Source of the DNA: a virus
Length of the DNA: 54,487 nucleotides
Strand: one strand, 5' to 3'
Virus record (IMG/VR): IMGVR_UViG_3300023178_000060
Location: 1-54,487 of that record
The stretch's first letter is position 1. Each line of letters begins with the position of its first letter. A model generated the notes under the pieces. That model saw only the letters and a program-made list of their open reading frames with translations. It was not told where the DNA came from and ran no database searches. This document shows positions 1-7,479 of this stretch, piece by piece. Position numbers and translations under genes: made by a program.

Positions 1-9
1 TTTGATAGA

Positions 10-195
10 TTATTTGTGTTCATCTGTGCAGTGTGTGTGCCAGTATGAACTTCCGTGTTGATCGTCATGATCATGATGTTGCCATGAATTGCAATGATCG
101 TGCGCATGCATTCGTGACATATGATGTTGTCTGTGTGGTGTAGTACAAGCTGCGAGTAAAATAGTTACAGCCGCTACAGTAAAAAATAATTTCAT
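10..195 (-). CDS. Histidine-rich small lipoprotein
   Basis: A 61-residue protein starting at the ATG at 193-195, which has an AGGAG ribosome site 7 bases upstream; an in-frame upstream start at 276 would add 27 residues that spoil the signal peptide and overlap the neighbour, so I reject it. Residues 1-17 form a lipoprotein signal (MKLF, hydrophobic core, then LLAAC), so lipidation at Cys17 and transfer to an inner- or outer-membrane face is expected. The mature part is about 45 residues with 13 His, several as HH or HxH, plus two further Cys and many Asp, which looks metal-binding. It ends the leftward packaging operon. Possible roles are a spanin-like lysis lipoprotein, superinfection exclusion, or metal capture; none can be chosen from sequence. 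The lipoprotein call is firm, the function is unknown. Confidence 0.75.
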   Translation of the reverse strand: MKLFFTVAAVTILLAACTTPHRQHHMSRMHAHDHCNSWQHHDHDDQHGSSYWHTHCTDEHK

Positions 196-202
196 AAAAC
201 TC

Positions 203-412
203 CTATTTACATATTTTTTTATAATTTGGATTTTTTTTATTTTTTGGATTTGCACACCAATTTGCATTATCTGCACTTTGCTGTTTTGTTTGAGATTGGC
301 TTTGAGTGCGATTATCTTTACTTTTACCTTTAAACATTTTGCTTGCTCCGCTCAGTACATCATCTACGGCACTTAGAGGATTGTCTAAATCAAAAAGCTC
401 ATTTATTTTCAT
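203..412 (-). CDS. Small hydrophilic protein of unknown function
   Basis: A 69-residue protein whose ATG (410-412) overlaps the TGA of the preceding 661-residue gene as ATGA, so it is translationally coupled to it. An AGGTG ribosome site lies upstream. The N-terminus (MKINELFDLDNPLSAVDDV) could form a short amphipathic helix; the middle is Gln/Ser/Lys-rich and probably disordered; the C-terminus contains two Cys (WCANP and ICK) in a Lys/Asn-rich tail. I see no signal peptide or membrane segment. The gene lies at the end of the terminase operon, just before the His-rich lipoprotein. I do not recognise the family. Coding status is supported by the tight packing and the ribosome site. Confidence 0.6.
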   Translation of the reverse strand: MKINELFDLDNPLSAVDDVLSGASKMFKGKSKDNRTQSQSQTKQQSADNANWCANPKNKKNPNYKKICK

Positions 413-2394
413 TTTACACCTGCTAATCTCAAAATATCCATACTATCATCAATGTACTTATCTTTAATTTTTCCAAGCTCTTCTTGACTGGCTCCATCTC
501 TTCCGGCTTGTGCAAGTGCCTTCATGCCATCTTTACCATATTTCTTTTTACCTAAGTAATATTGTAAACCTGATTCTTCTACATCGTTTTCATATGTTCG
601 GGTGAATTGTGGATCAACTTCATGTACTTTATCGCCATACATCATTTTAAGTTTATGGAAACGAGAATTGGGCAATACCATAACTTCAGAATTTTCGTCA
701 GCAACTTCTATACTGCCTGCAAATCGTCTGTCATTTTGGATGTCATAATAGTCTTCCATATCTGGTACAACAAAGTAGCGTCTATCACTTTTTGGTTTAG
801 GATCTATCAAATCTTCTTCAACATTTTCTGTTTCTTGCCTATTAAGAGTTTCTGCTGTTCCTTCTGCTTCATGCTGATTATATGCTTTGTGTACAACTTG
901 CTTAGTTTTAGTATCAAATACTTTCCATTCTCCGTTAGCTGATTGTACAGCCTTAAATCGCATAGGCGTTTCGCTGAGTATACCGTCTGCATCAGTGTCA
1001 TAACCACTATATTCTCTGAATTTCTGATTTATAGCTTCAATAAATTGCTTGGCAGGATTGATCAAATTTTCTCCATAATCTTTTTCTATAGCAGTTAAAA
1101 CAGCAGTTTCTCCCTTAGGAAATTGACCTGTTTCTCTATCAAACATGCTTAATATAAATTCAGTAATTGGTAATTTTTTTTCTATTTTAATATCTGGCTC
1201 ATTTGAATCTGGATGAGGTATAGAATCGCCTTTCTTTTTGCCGTTCATCTTAGCTTGTCTTACTGCATGTACATACGCATTGCCATCATGTATTTCACTA
1301 TCTAATGCATTTTCTACTGTTTCTTCAGCCCAATCCTCAAATTCTGTAAAAATATCCTCATGTTTATCATCAGTTTCATTTGCACTTTCATTTGACACTT
1401 CGTCTATAATATTGTCAGGTGTAATTTTTTTAGCTTGTTTTTCACTAATTAATTTATAAATGTAAGGAAAAACTTCTTGTAATTCTTCGTTGAACTGTTT
1501 AATTGTTAATTGGTCAATCCAATTTTCTGCAACATCTTGTGGAACTTCTTGTAAGTCTTCGTTACTGAAATTTTCTACCATTTCTCGATATCTATTTTCT
1601 TTTTGAATACTTTCAATAGTTTTCTTTACTGTTACAATACGCTCGCTTACAATGTCTGCATATTCAGATAAGCCTTCTGCCATTACATTTGATCTACTTA
1701 CATAATTTTTGAATTTTTTTAATTTACCTAACTCTTCACTGAGACTTACAATATGTTTTCCGAAATCATCGTGCATTGTGCCACCTTCTGATATGTGTCT
1801 AGCCATTGCTCGAGCACCATTTAAATGTTTAATCGGATATTTAAATCTCTCGCCTTCTGCGTTTTCAACATAGATATTTTCAATATATTGTGTGCGGCCA
1901 CTTGCTAGATTATTATTAACTGGTTGCGAATGCTTAATGCTTAATCTTGCAGCGCCTATATCTTGGTAACTTGTTTTGCTAGTTCCATAAAGTCGTGATT
2001 CTGTCATTGCTCCTTCTCCGGCGTTTTTTGCTAAAAATTGATAATCTCGTCTATCTAAATTGCTTTTTGTTATATCTCTAACATCAAATGTCAGTAAACG
2101 TTTTTTTGAAAAATTTCTTAATTCTCTTAGAAAAGCATACCAATTTTTCTTTGTTGTTGTGGTTTGATTTTCAACAAAATTCTGTGCATACATTATATTT
2201 AAACTTGTTTCATCTAACGAAATGCTTACGTTTCCTAATACATTGTTGTTATCTTTAAATTCAAAATCAAAAAATCTTGCTTCTGTAGGATTATTTGTGA
2301 CCATCCCTTCTTGATTTCCTAAAGTTACTGAAGGAAACTTACTCCTGATTTTATTGAAAAGTTCTTCGCCTATAAAATTAATGTTCTTTTCCAT
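409..2394 (-). CDS. Conserved T4-like marine phage protein, unknown function (downstream of gp17)
   Basis: I start this at the ATG at 2392-2394 (661 residues, MEKNINFIGEELF). A TTG at 2407-2409 would add five residues, but a late promoter box GATAAATA (2400-2407) lies over it, so the transcript should begin near the ATG. The product is soluble and acidic: a mixed alpha/beta N-terminal half (about residues 1-200, including a stretch LRELRNFSKKRLLTFDVRD), a Lys/Glu-rich helical middle, and an acidic linker around 320-400. The type recurs next to terminase in marine T4-like phages, as I remember it, without an assigned function. It directly follows gp17, whose stop codon overlaps the promoter. 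A packaging or virion role is an inference from position only. Confidence 0.8.
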   Translation of the reverse strand: MEKNINFIGEELFNKIRSKFPSVTLGNQEGMVTNNPTEARFFDFEFKDNNNVLGNVSISLDETSLNIMYAQNFVENQTTTTKKNWYAFLRELRNFSKKRLLTFDVRDITKSNLDRRDYQFLAKNAGEGAMTESRLYGTSKTSYQDIGAARLSIKHSQPVNNNLASGRTQYIENIYVENAEGERFKYPIKHLNGARAMARHISEGGTMHDDFGKHIVSLSEELGKLKKFKNYVSRSNVMAEGLSEYADIVSERIVTVKKTIESIQKENRYREMVENFSNEDLQEVPQDVAENWIDQLTIKQFNEELQEVFPYIYKLISEKQAKKITPDNIIDEVSNESANETDDKHEDIFTEFEDWAEETVENALDSEIHDGNAYVHAVRQAKMNGKKKGDSIPHPDSNEPDIKIEKKLPITEFILSMFDRETGQFPKGETAVLTAIEKDYGENLINPAKQFIEAINQKFREYSGYDTDADGILSETPMRFKAVQSANGEWKVFDTKTKQVVHKAYNQHEAEGTAETLNRQETENVEEDLIDPKPKSDRRYFVVPDMEDYYDIQNDRRFAGSIEVADENSEVMVLPNSRFHKLKMMYGDKVHEVDPQFTRTYENDVEESGLQYYLGKKKYGKDGMKALAQAGRDGASQEELGKIKDKYIDDSMDILRLAGVK

Positions 2395-2399
2395 AATTG

Positions 2400-2407
2400 T
2401 ATTTATC
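2400..2407 (-). promoter_or_regulatory. Late promoter box GATAAATA upstream of the 661-residue gene
   Basis: The minus-strand box GATAAATA ends 5 bases before the ATG at 2394 (box-CAATT-ATG). It matches the T4 late promoter core TATAAATA except at the first base. The box lies inside the gp17 stop region. Confidence 0.55.
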
Positions 2408-3986
2408 AATAATTGGTACTTACAAAGATAGGCATAGGTGCCTGATAATCTTCTTCTTCGTCCATACTCTTAAATGAGTTATATATCCTAGGATCCCAGT
2501 CTCGCAATACACTAATAATTCTTAAACATAATAATAATGCGCTAACTAAATCGTCGCTTTCTTCTAACTTTCCCCTATATGTTGTACCGACTGCAACAAA
2601 ATTTTTAAGCTCGCTTATTAGAGCTGCACTATTAATGTGTAATTTATCATTTTCTATCATTACTTTTAATTTGCTACATGCTGTAAGCTTACTGCTATGT
2701 GTGGTATTAAACCCTTTGCGGAATTTTCTTACGTGGCCTTTTCGCATCGGTTCACTTAGAAATAATCCCGGAATGTTTTCTTCTCCGAAATCATTTATTA
2801 CCAATAATGCAGCTTCGCCAATAGCATTATTTTCTACACTCCAGTAAATTCCTGTAGGATTATTTAAACTTTTTGCAATGTAATCACATATATCTTTTAA
2901 CACCCTTATTTGCCCTGGTATAGCAGTTGTGTTATGCCGCCATTCTCCTATCTGTCGGTAAGTTGGTAATTCAATGACTTGTATAGCAGCAAAGTCTCCT
3001 CCTGTTCCCATGCTAGGATCTAAACCAACTACATATGTTGCATCTGGTTTTATTTTTTCATACCATCTAGTTTGCCCCATGTTTACTAGAACATTCTTAG
3101 ACTGCATGTTAGCAAGGGTAATACTGTTAATCAATGTTTCGTCATAGACTAAAAATTCGCAGCCATATTCCCTTCGGAATCTTTCTTCTCCAATACGACC
3201 CATTTCAGCTTCGCGCCACTCTTCATCACGATCAGGATGCTCATCCCAATGCACTGTAAAGCTATGAAATCCGTTTATACCCAATTCTTGTTCATTGCCG
3301 TGATCGTCAAATTTTTGCTCGGCTTGTTTCCAAATCGTTGCAAATGTATCTTCATCTGAATTAGGTGTGCTTGTAATAATAGCTCTACCACCTGTTGCAA
3401 GTGTAGGAGAAATAGATGTCCAAAATTCTTCTGCTATATTTGGTGCAACAAAAGCAAACTCATCGCAATACAATAATGATATACTCATACCTCTACCGGT
3501 ATTATCAGTTGTTGTAGCACTTACAATACGGCTTCCATTTTCAAATTCTATGCTACCTTTATTATAACTTGTAACTCCAGCACGGATGTAATCAGGGCAG
3601 CATTCATAAACATACCTCACTCTTTGCATAATTTCTTGTGCGCCAGTATACTTATGAGCAGCAATAAGGATTGTTTGATCAGGATTAAACATCGCAAACC
3701 ATGTGAGATATATAGCCGCACAAGTTGTTTTTCCTGTTTGCCGTGGTAGCATATTGATATTAAATCTATGATTATGATATGTATTGAATAATCTTACCTG
3801 ATAATCATAGGGATCAAATTGCAACTTTCCTTTAACAGGATGTTGTATAAATGCAAAGTTTTTTGAAAAATATAAATATCCGTCTTGAGGATCCATGCAT
3901 TTCATAAGATCCTCAATTTGTTCGTTGGTGTAAGTTTCAGTTTGATTTGCTTTTTTAGTGATTACACCGTCAAGCGATTTACTCAT
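2406..3986 (-). CDS. 17: Terminase large subunit (gp17), packaging ATPase and nuclease
   Basis: This 526-residue protein is the motor that pumps concatemeric DNA into the prohead and cuts it. The N-terminal ATPase has a Walker A at residues 82-88 (RQTGKTT), a Walker B at about 171-176 (SLLYCDE, catalytic Glu176) and the coupling motif TSTPN at 206-210. The C-terminal RNase-H-like nuclease shows acidic residues in GLDPSMGTGGD (Asp323, Asp331), in SVENNA (Glu385) and near ESDDLVSA toward the end, matching the T4 gp17 arrangement. It is shorter than T4 gp17 (610 residues), mainly at the N-terminus. The ATG at 3984-3986 has no clear ribosome site. Two unknown genes separate it from gp16, unlike T4 where 16 and 17 are adjacent. 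Confidence 0.97.
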   Translation of the reverse strand: MSKSLDGVITKKANQTETYTNEQIEDLMKCMDPQDGYLYFSKNFAFIQHPVKGKLQFDPYDYQVRLFNTYHNHRFNINMLPRQTGKTTCAAIYLTWFAMFNPDQTILIAAHKYTGAQEIMQRVRYVYECCPDYIRAGVTSYNKGSIEFENGSRIVSATTTDNTGRGMSISLLYCDEFAFVAPNIAEEFWTSISPTLATGGRAIITSTPNSDEDTFATIWKQAEQKFDDHGNEQELGINGFHSFTVHWDEHPDRDEEWREAEMGRIGEERFRREYGCEFLVYDETLINSITLANMQSKNVLVNMGQTRWYEKIKPDATYVVGLDPSMGTGGDFAAIQVIELPTYRQIGEWRHNTTAIPGQIRVLKDICDYIAKSLNNPTGIYWSVENNAIGEAALLVINDFGEENIPGLFLSEPMRKGHVRKFRKGFNTTHSSKLTACSKLKVMIENDKLHINSAALISELKNFVAVGTTYRGKLEESDDLVSALLLCLRIISVLRDWDPRIYNSFKSMDEEEDYQAPMPIFVSTNY

Positions 3987-4000
3987 AATTGATTATTTTT

Positions 4001-5992
4001 TTATAAACCTGCTAAAGTTTGTAAATCATTTACTTCAGTTGTAGCAACGATTTTCCTTTTCTGATTTATTCCCGCAAGAGATTTCATTTCTTCTACTTGT
4101 TTATCATCTACATTTTCATCATCGAATAAACCGCCAAGGAAGCCTTTTTTCTTAGGAAATTCTCCACCATTTGCTTGTCTAATTTTATCAAGTAAAGCAT
4201 CTGCTGCTTTATCAGCATATGGCATACAATAGTCTGTTATTTTCAACAATTTTTTTGCCATAAATGCAGCATATTGCCAAGGACGTTCTTTATCTTGAAA
4301 ACCCATTTCTAATTTTTTTTGTAATTTTTGTTCTGATTCTCGTGAATATCCTTCTCCCGGAGGACAAGGCATCCCTTTCATACTTGGTGGTTTTTCCGTA
4401 GACATATTACTTCCAACACTATTGTCTGGATTTTTTGGAATGTCTAATTCTGTGAAGTATTTTTCTTCTAAAGATTTTCTAAGTTTATTTATGTAGGTTT
4501 CTGTAGTCACAGATGGATCTTTTACTTTAATAGCAGCAATATCTTTTTTTCTGTTTATTCCACCTGACAGATCGTTTAACATATACGAATCATCTTGATA
4601 CTCTTCATCAGGTGAATTGACCCATTCTTCTTCAACAGATTCTCCGCACGATGATCCATCTGCATGCATAGCTCCGCATCCACATGGGCTAGGCTCTGGC
4701 TGGAACATTCCCATAGATGCTACAGGTTTTGCATCTTCCATTCCAGCATTTCTCAAAAGTGCCATTAGCTCTGCAACTTCCTGACTTGTATTGCCTGTCA
4801 TAGACACATTCATACTTGCTTCATTTATCATTTTACTTTCCTTATTTTTAAAATCTTTACTTGAGGTCATTGTTTGCGAATAGCTATCAAATGAATCTTT
4901 AGATTTTTTTATAGGTTTCATTGTGTTAGAATAACTCTTTCCAAATTTTGATCCCGCTTTGCCTGCATTTGTTTGATTTTGTTTTGCAGGACTATTTGTT
5001 TTTCCTTTTAACAACGGTGTGCCATTTTTAGTAAGCCATGCCGATAACAATTTATACTTGTCTCCGAATCTAGCATCAATAATCAATTTAGGGGGAATCT
5101 TTGGTTTAGGATTTACACCGTCAGGTGCGTACCTTATGTTGATACCTCCGTCTGTCGGAGATCTGTCAATCACATAAGGAAAAACTTTTTTATTGTTTAC
5201 AGTTTTAGGTCTGCTTATAGATAGTAACCATTTAATTGCAGGATCTGATCCATCTAACGGTATACTCACATATTGAGCATTACTATTTCCTACTGCACTA
5301 GATTTGCCAACTGCTGGTTTATCAGTATTTGGCTTAGTTCCTAATTTATTAGTTGCTGGGTTTTCCGGCGATATATCAAGAGGTTTCCCGTCACCTGGCT
5401 TTTTTAATTTCATGTTATTATTAAATGGATGACCAGGAACGCCTTTTTGAAGTGGTTGACTAGGTTCTTTATCATAAGTATATTTTTTTTCAGGCGGCTC
5501 TTTTAATTCAGCACTTGGAGGATTTGGGTCTAACTCGTCTTTTTTACTTTTGTCAACGCCAAATTCATCTGCTAAATCGTCTGGTAGTAATCCACCATCG
5601 TATTGTAATTGCGCTATATCTCTGTGTTTCTTTGGATCAAAATCCTGAGTAACATGCTGGCCCTGTGGCATCAGTTCTGGATTGTTTTTTGATTTTTGGG
5701 TTTTTTGAGTTGCTACAAAAGATACTTGTCGATTTTGAAACGTTCCCGGTTCTAAGTGAATCAGTCCTCTAATTCCACCTAGTTCCTTTGCAAGCATTCC
5801 GTAAAATTGATTTAGTTTAGACGAGTCAGTATAAAATTTCCAATCTACACTCACATCTTTGGCTTGCTCAATAGCATTCCTTAAATTATCAAGTGTAGGC
5901 TTTTTTTTAAAATTACTTATTATTTTTGAAAATATTCCGTAATTTCCTTCATCTTTTTCTAATAGTAAAAAAATTTCCTTAACGCTTTGCAT
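4001..5992 (-). CDS. Large Pro/Lys-rich protein of unknown function between gp16 and gp17
   Basis: A 663-residue protein. Residues 1-100 look folded (MQSVKEIFLLLEKDEGNYG, then helical). About 110-230 is low complexity, rich in Pro, Lys, Asp and Asn. About 235-320 may form a second domain. About 395-460 contains a helix and a small Cys cluster, CGCGAMHADGSSCG, that could hold a metal. The C-terminal third includes a block RPWQYAAFMAKKLLKITDYCMPYADKAADALLDK (given here in pieces: RPWQYAAFMAKKLL, then ITDYCMPYADKA) that looks helical. The start codon overlaps the last base of the upstream 169-residue gene. I recall similar proteins in marine T4-like phages without function. Position among terminase genes suggests a packaging accessory or virion role, by inference only. 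Confidence 0.75.
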   Translation of the reverse strand: MQSVKEIFLLLEKDEGNYGIFSKIISNFKKKPTLDNLRNAIEQAKDVSVDWKFYTDSSKLNQFYGMLAKELGGIRGLIHLEPGTFQNRQVSFVATQKTQKSKNNPELMPQGQHVTQDFDPKKHRDIAQLQYDGGLLPDDLADEFGVDKSKKDELDPNPPSAELKEPPEKKYTYDKEPSQPLQKGVPGHPFNNNMKLKKPGDGKPLDISPENPATNKLGTKPNTDKPAVGKSSAVGNSNAQYVSIPLDGSDPAIKWLLSISRPKTVNNKKVFPYVIDRSPTDGGINIRYAPDGVNPKPKIPPKLIIDARFGDKYKLLSAWLTKNGTPLLKGKTNSPAKQNQTNAGKAGSKFGKSYSNTMKPIKKSKDSFDSYSQTMTSSKDFKNKESKMINEASMNVSMTGNTSQEVAELMALLRNAGMEDAKPVASMGMFQPEPSPCGCGAMHADGSSCGESVEEEWVNSPDEEYQDDSYMLNDLSGGINRKKDIAAIKVKDPSVTTETYINKLRKSLEEKYFTELDIPKNPDNSVGSNMSTEKPPSMKGMPCPPGEGYSRESEQKLQKKLEMGFQDKERPWQYAAFMAKKLLKITDYCMPYADKAADALLDKIRQANGGEFPKKKGFLGGLFDDENVDDKQVEEMKSLAGINQKRKIVATTEVNDLQTLAGL

Positions 5993-6501
5993 TATTTTTC
6001 TTTCTTGATGCCCTTTGTAGGATCAAACTCATTTTCTTTTTTTGCTGTCTCTAATTCTTTTAATAAATCCATTACCCTATTTTGACCTACTTTGTCTTGG
6101 GCAGATTCACTTTCTAATTCTTCTTTTGTTAAAAGAGTTTGATATTCTGTATTAGGTTTTTCTTCTTGATATTTTTCAGTTTCGTCATTTTCTCCACGTA
6201 CCTTAAGATGACTAGCAGGATAGTCTGTATTAAGAGTTAAATAACTTTCAAGAACATGGCTAGTTGTTGGATAACTTACTTCTGCATCAAAAGTTGTTAC
6301 TTCGCAATTTGTAAGCTGTGGAAAGTCTAAAGGTCTTTCTGTGATAGGTGTTGTTTTACCTTTAGAAAAACTCACAACTTCGTACTTATTGAGGGCAGTT
6401 TCTAATTTATCTACAAATCCTTCTGGTAATTCGCCAGCTGCACGAATTTTAAATTTATAAGTTTTTTTTGATTCTGTTAAAAGTTCTTTGAGTGATTTCA
6501 T
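5992..6501 (-). CDS. Conserved phage protein of unknown function (169 residues)
   Basis: The N-terminal 110 residues look like one compact alpha/beta domain, with beta strands YKFKIRAAGELP, YEVVSFSKGKTTP and CEVTTFDAEVSYP flanking a helix (FVDKLETALNKY). The pattern resembles a small ferredoxin-like fold, an inference from strand/helix order only. The C-terminal 60 residues are acidic and probably flexible. A late promoter box GATAAATA at 6523-6530 lies 21 bases upstream, and an AGGA ribosome site is present, so this gene starts its own late transcript within the packaging operon. It overlaps the following 663-residue gene by one base, which suggests the two products act together. Confidence 0.75.
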   Translation of the reverse strand: MKSLKELLTESKKTYKFKIRAAGELPEGFVDKLETALNKYEVVSFSKGKTTPITERPLDFPQLTNCEVTTFDAEVSYPTTSHVLESYLTLNTDYPASHLKVRGENDETEKYQEEKPNTEYQTLLTKEELESESAQDKVGQNRVMDLLKELETAKKENEFDPTKGIKKEK

Positions 6502-6521
6502 TGCAATAATCCTAGTTTTAT

Positions 6522-7010
6522 CTATTTATCCATATTTTTTAGTTTTTCTAATAGACTGTTACGATCTGTAACTAAATACCCCTCGCCCTGTACAACATTA
6601 TTCTCTGTTGTAGATTCTTTATCTAACTTTTCTTTTTTTAATTGGAGTTCTACCATCTTTAGTTTTTTATCTAGTTTTGCAACTTTACTATCTAGATTTG
6701 TTTTTAACATTTGTCCTGCTACTTCAAAGATCCTACCACTGTATCTAGCTTCTACGTTCATTCCTAAATCCATTAAATCTTCATAGGCTGCCATAGATTT
6801 TTCAGATACTTCGTCAAGCTCAATGTCACCCAAATCACCAAGTCCATTTACTTTAGGCAAGGCTGCAGCAATTTTGTCAAATTCTTCTATCTGTTCTAAA
6901 GTATGCGATTGGACAGGTATACTTTTTTGTTTCTTGTTTTTTTTACTATCTTGGTCAATAATTTCTTTTGATTCTGGCAGGTTTAGTAACTCTTCTAATT
7001 TTTTTGTCAT
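6522..7010 (-). CDS. 16: Terminase small subunit (gp16)
   Basis: A 162-residue protein, about the size of T4 gp16 (164). The central region (about 75-135), with AAYEDLMDLGMNVEARYSG followed by RIFEVAGQMLKTNLDSK, is the coiled-coil oligomerisation core typical of T4-type small terminases, and a Lys-rich coiled coil (KLDKKLKMVELQLKKEK) follows. It recognises phage DNA, forms a ring, and stimulates the gp17 ATPase. The N-terminal 60 residues are charged and hold the presumed DNA-contact part. The late box AATAAATA (7032-7039) lies 22 bases upstream. The gene sits directly after gp4, and two unknown genes separate it from gp17. Confidence 0.92.
   Translation of the reverse strand: MTKKLEELLNLPESKEIIDQDSKKNKKQKSIPVQSHTLEQIEEFDKIAAALPKVNGLGDLGDIELDEVSEKSMAAYEDLMDLGMNVEARYSGRIFEVAGQMLKTNLDSKVAKLDKKLKMVELQLKKEKLDKESTTENNVVQGEGYLVTDRNSLLEKLKNMDK
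6523..6530 (-). promoter_or_regulatory. Late promoter box GATAAATA upstream of the 169-residue gene
   Basis: The minus-strand box GATAAATA is 21 bases before the ATG at 6501, with AGGA between. It lies over the 3' end of gp16, so it adds transcript for the downstream packaging genes. Confidence 0.6.
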
Positions 7011-7031
7011 GGTAAATACTCTAATAAATAC

Positions 7032-7039
7032 TATTTATT
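7032..7039 (-). promoter_or_regulatory. Late promoter box AATAAATA upstream of gp16
   Basis: The minus-strand box AATAAATA is 21 bases before the gp16 ATG in the 30-base gap after gp4. Confidence 0.5.
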
Positions 7040-7040
7040 T

Positions 7041-7478
7041 TTACCGCTTTTTACCATAGTGAAAAATGTCATTTTCAGTAATAACTCTAAAAAGGATACC
7101 TTGAGGTTTGCACCACGCTTTAGCCGCATTCCATTTTGCTTGATTCAGTGCATAATGTGCTTGATTGTTACGACTCCTACCAATTTTTTCTTGTATTGCT
7201 TGATTCGCGGGTTTCACCTCAATTAATTCTGTTCTTATTTTACCTGTTTTATCACTAAACTGTATTAGGAAATCTGGTACGTAGATTGTCTTTTTGCCTG
7301 TTAAAGGATTTATATATGGTATTTTAATCCCTTCAGAAACCCATTGCGTTATACTAGGATGTTCGTCGCAAAAACGCATCATAGTAAATTCCCAGCTGCT
7401 TCTATATAACGGAGTGCTTCCGCCTATATATTTTTCAGGATTTTTGCAGCGAAATCTGCCTTGAGCAAAACGTGCCAT
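7041..7478 (-). CDS. 4: Head completion protein gp4, nuclease-like
   Basis: This 145-residue protein matches T4 gp4 (gp50/gp4 head-completion family, about 150 residues), needed to finish DNA-filled heads before tail joining. The sequence carries a TnsA/PD-(D/E)xK-like nuclease pattern: Glu30 in SSWEF, Asp69 in VPDFL, and Glu87-Val-Lys89 in LIEVKP. The strand-helix order around these residues fits an endonuclease fold. The N-terminus MARFAQGRFR is basic. The stop codon of the upstream subtilase gene is one base away, so the two are probably co-transcribed. gp16 follows 30 bases later with its own late promoter. Confidence 0.92.
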   Translation of the reverse strand: MARFAQGRFRCKNPEKYIGGSTPLYRSSWEFTMMRFCDEHPSITQWVSEGIKIPYINPLTGKKTIYVPDFLIQFSDKTGKIRTELIEVKPANQAIQEKIGRSRNNQAHYALNQAKWNAAKAWCKPQGILFRVITENDIFHYGKKR

Positions 7479-7479
7479 T

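Noticed and set aside
196-276. Longer start for the His-rich lipoprotein at 276
   Set aside because: The extra 27 residues overlap the 69-residue gene and would bury the signal peptide; the AGGAG site points to the ATG at 195.
2395-2409. TTG at 2407-2409 as start of the 661-residue protein
   Set aside because: It lies within the late box, so the transcript would start downstream; ATG 2394 is better.
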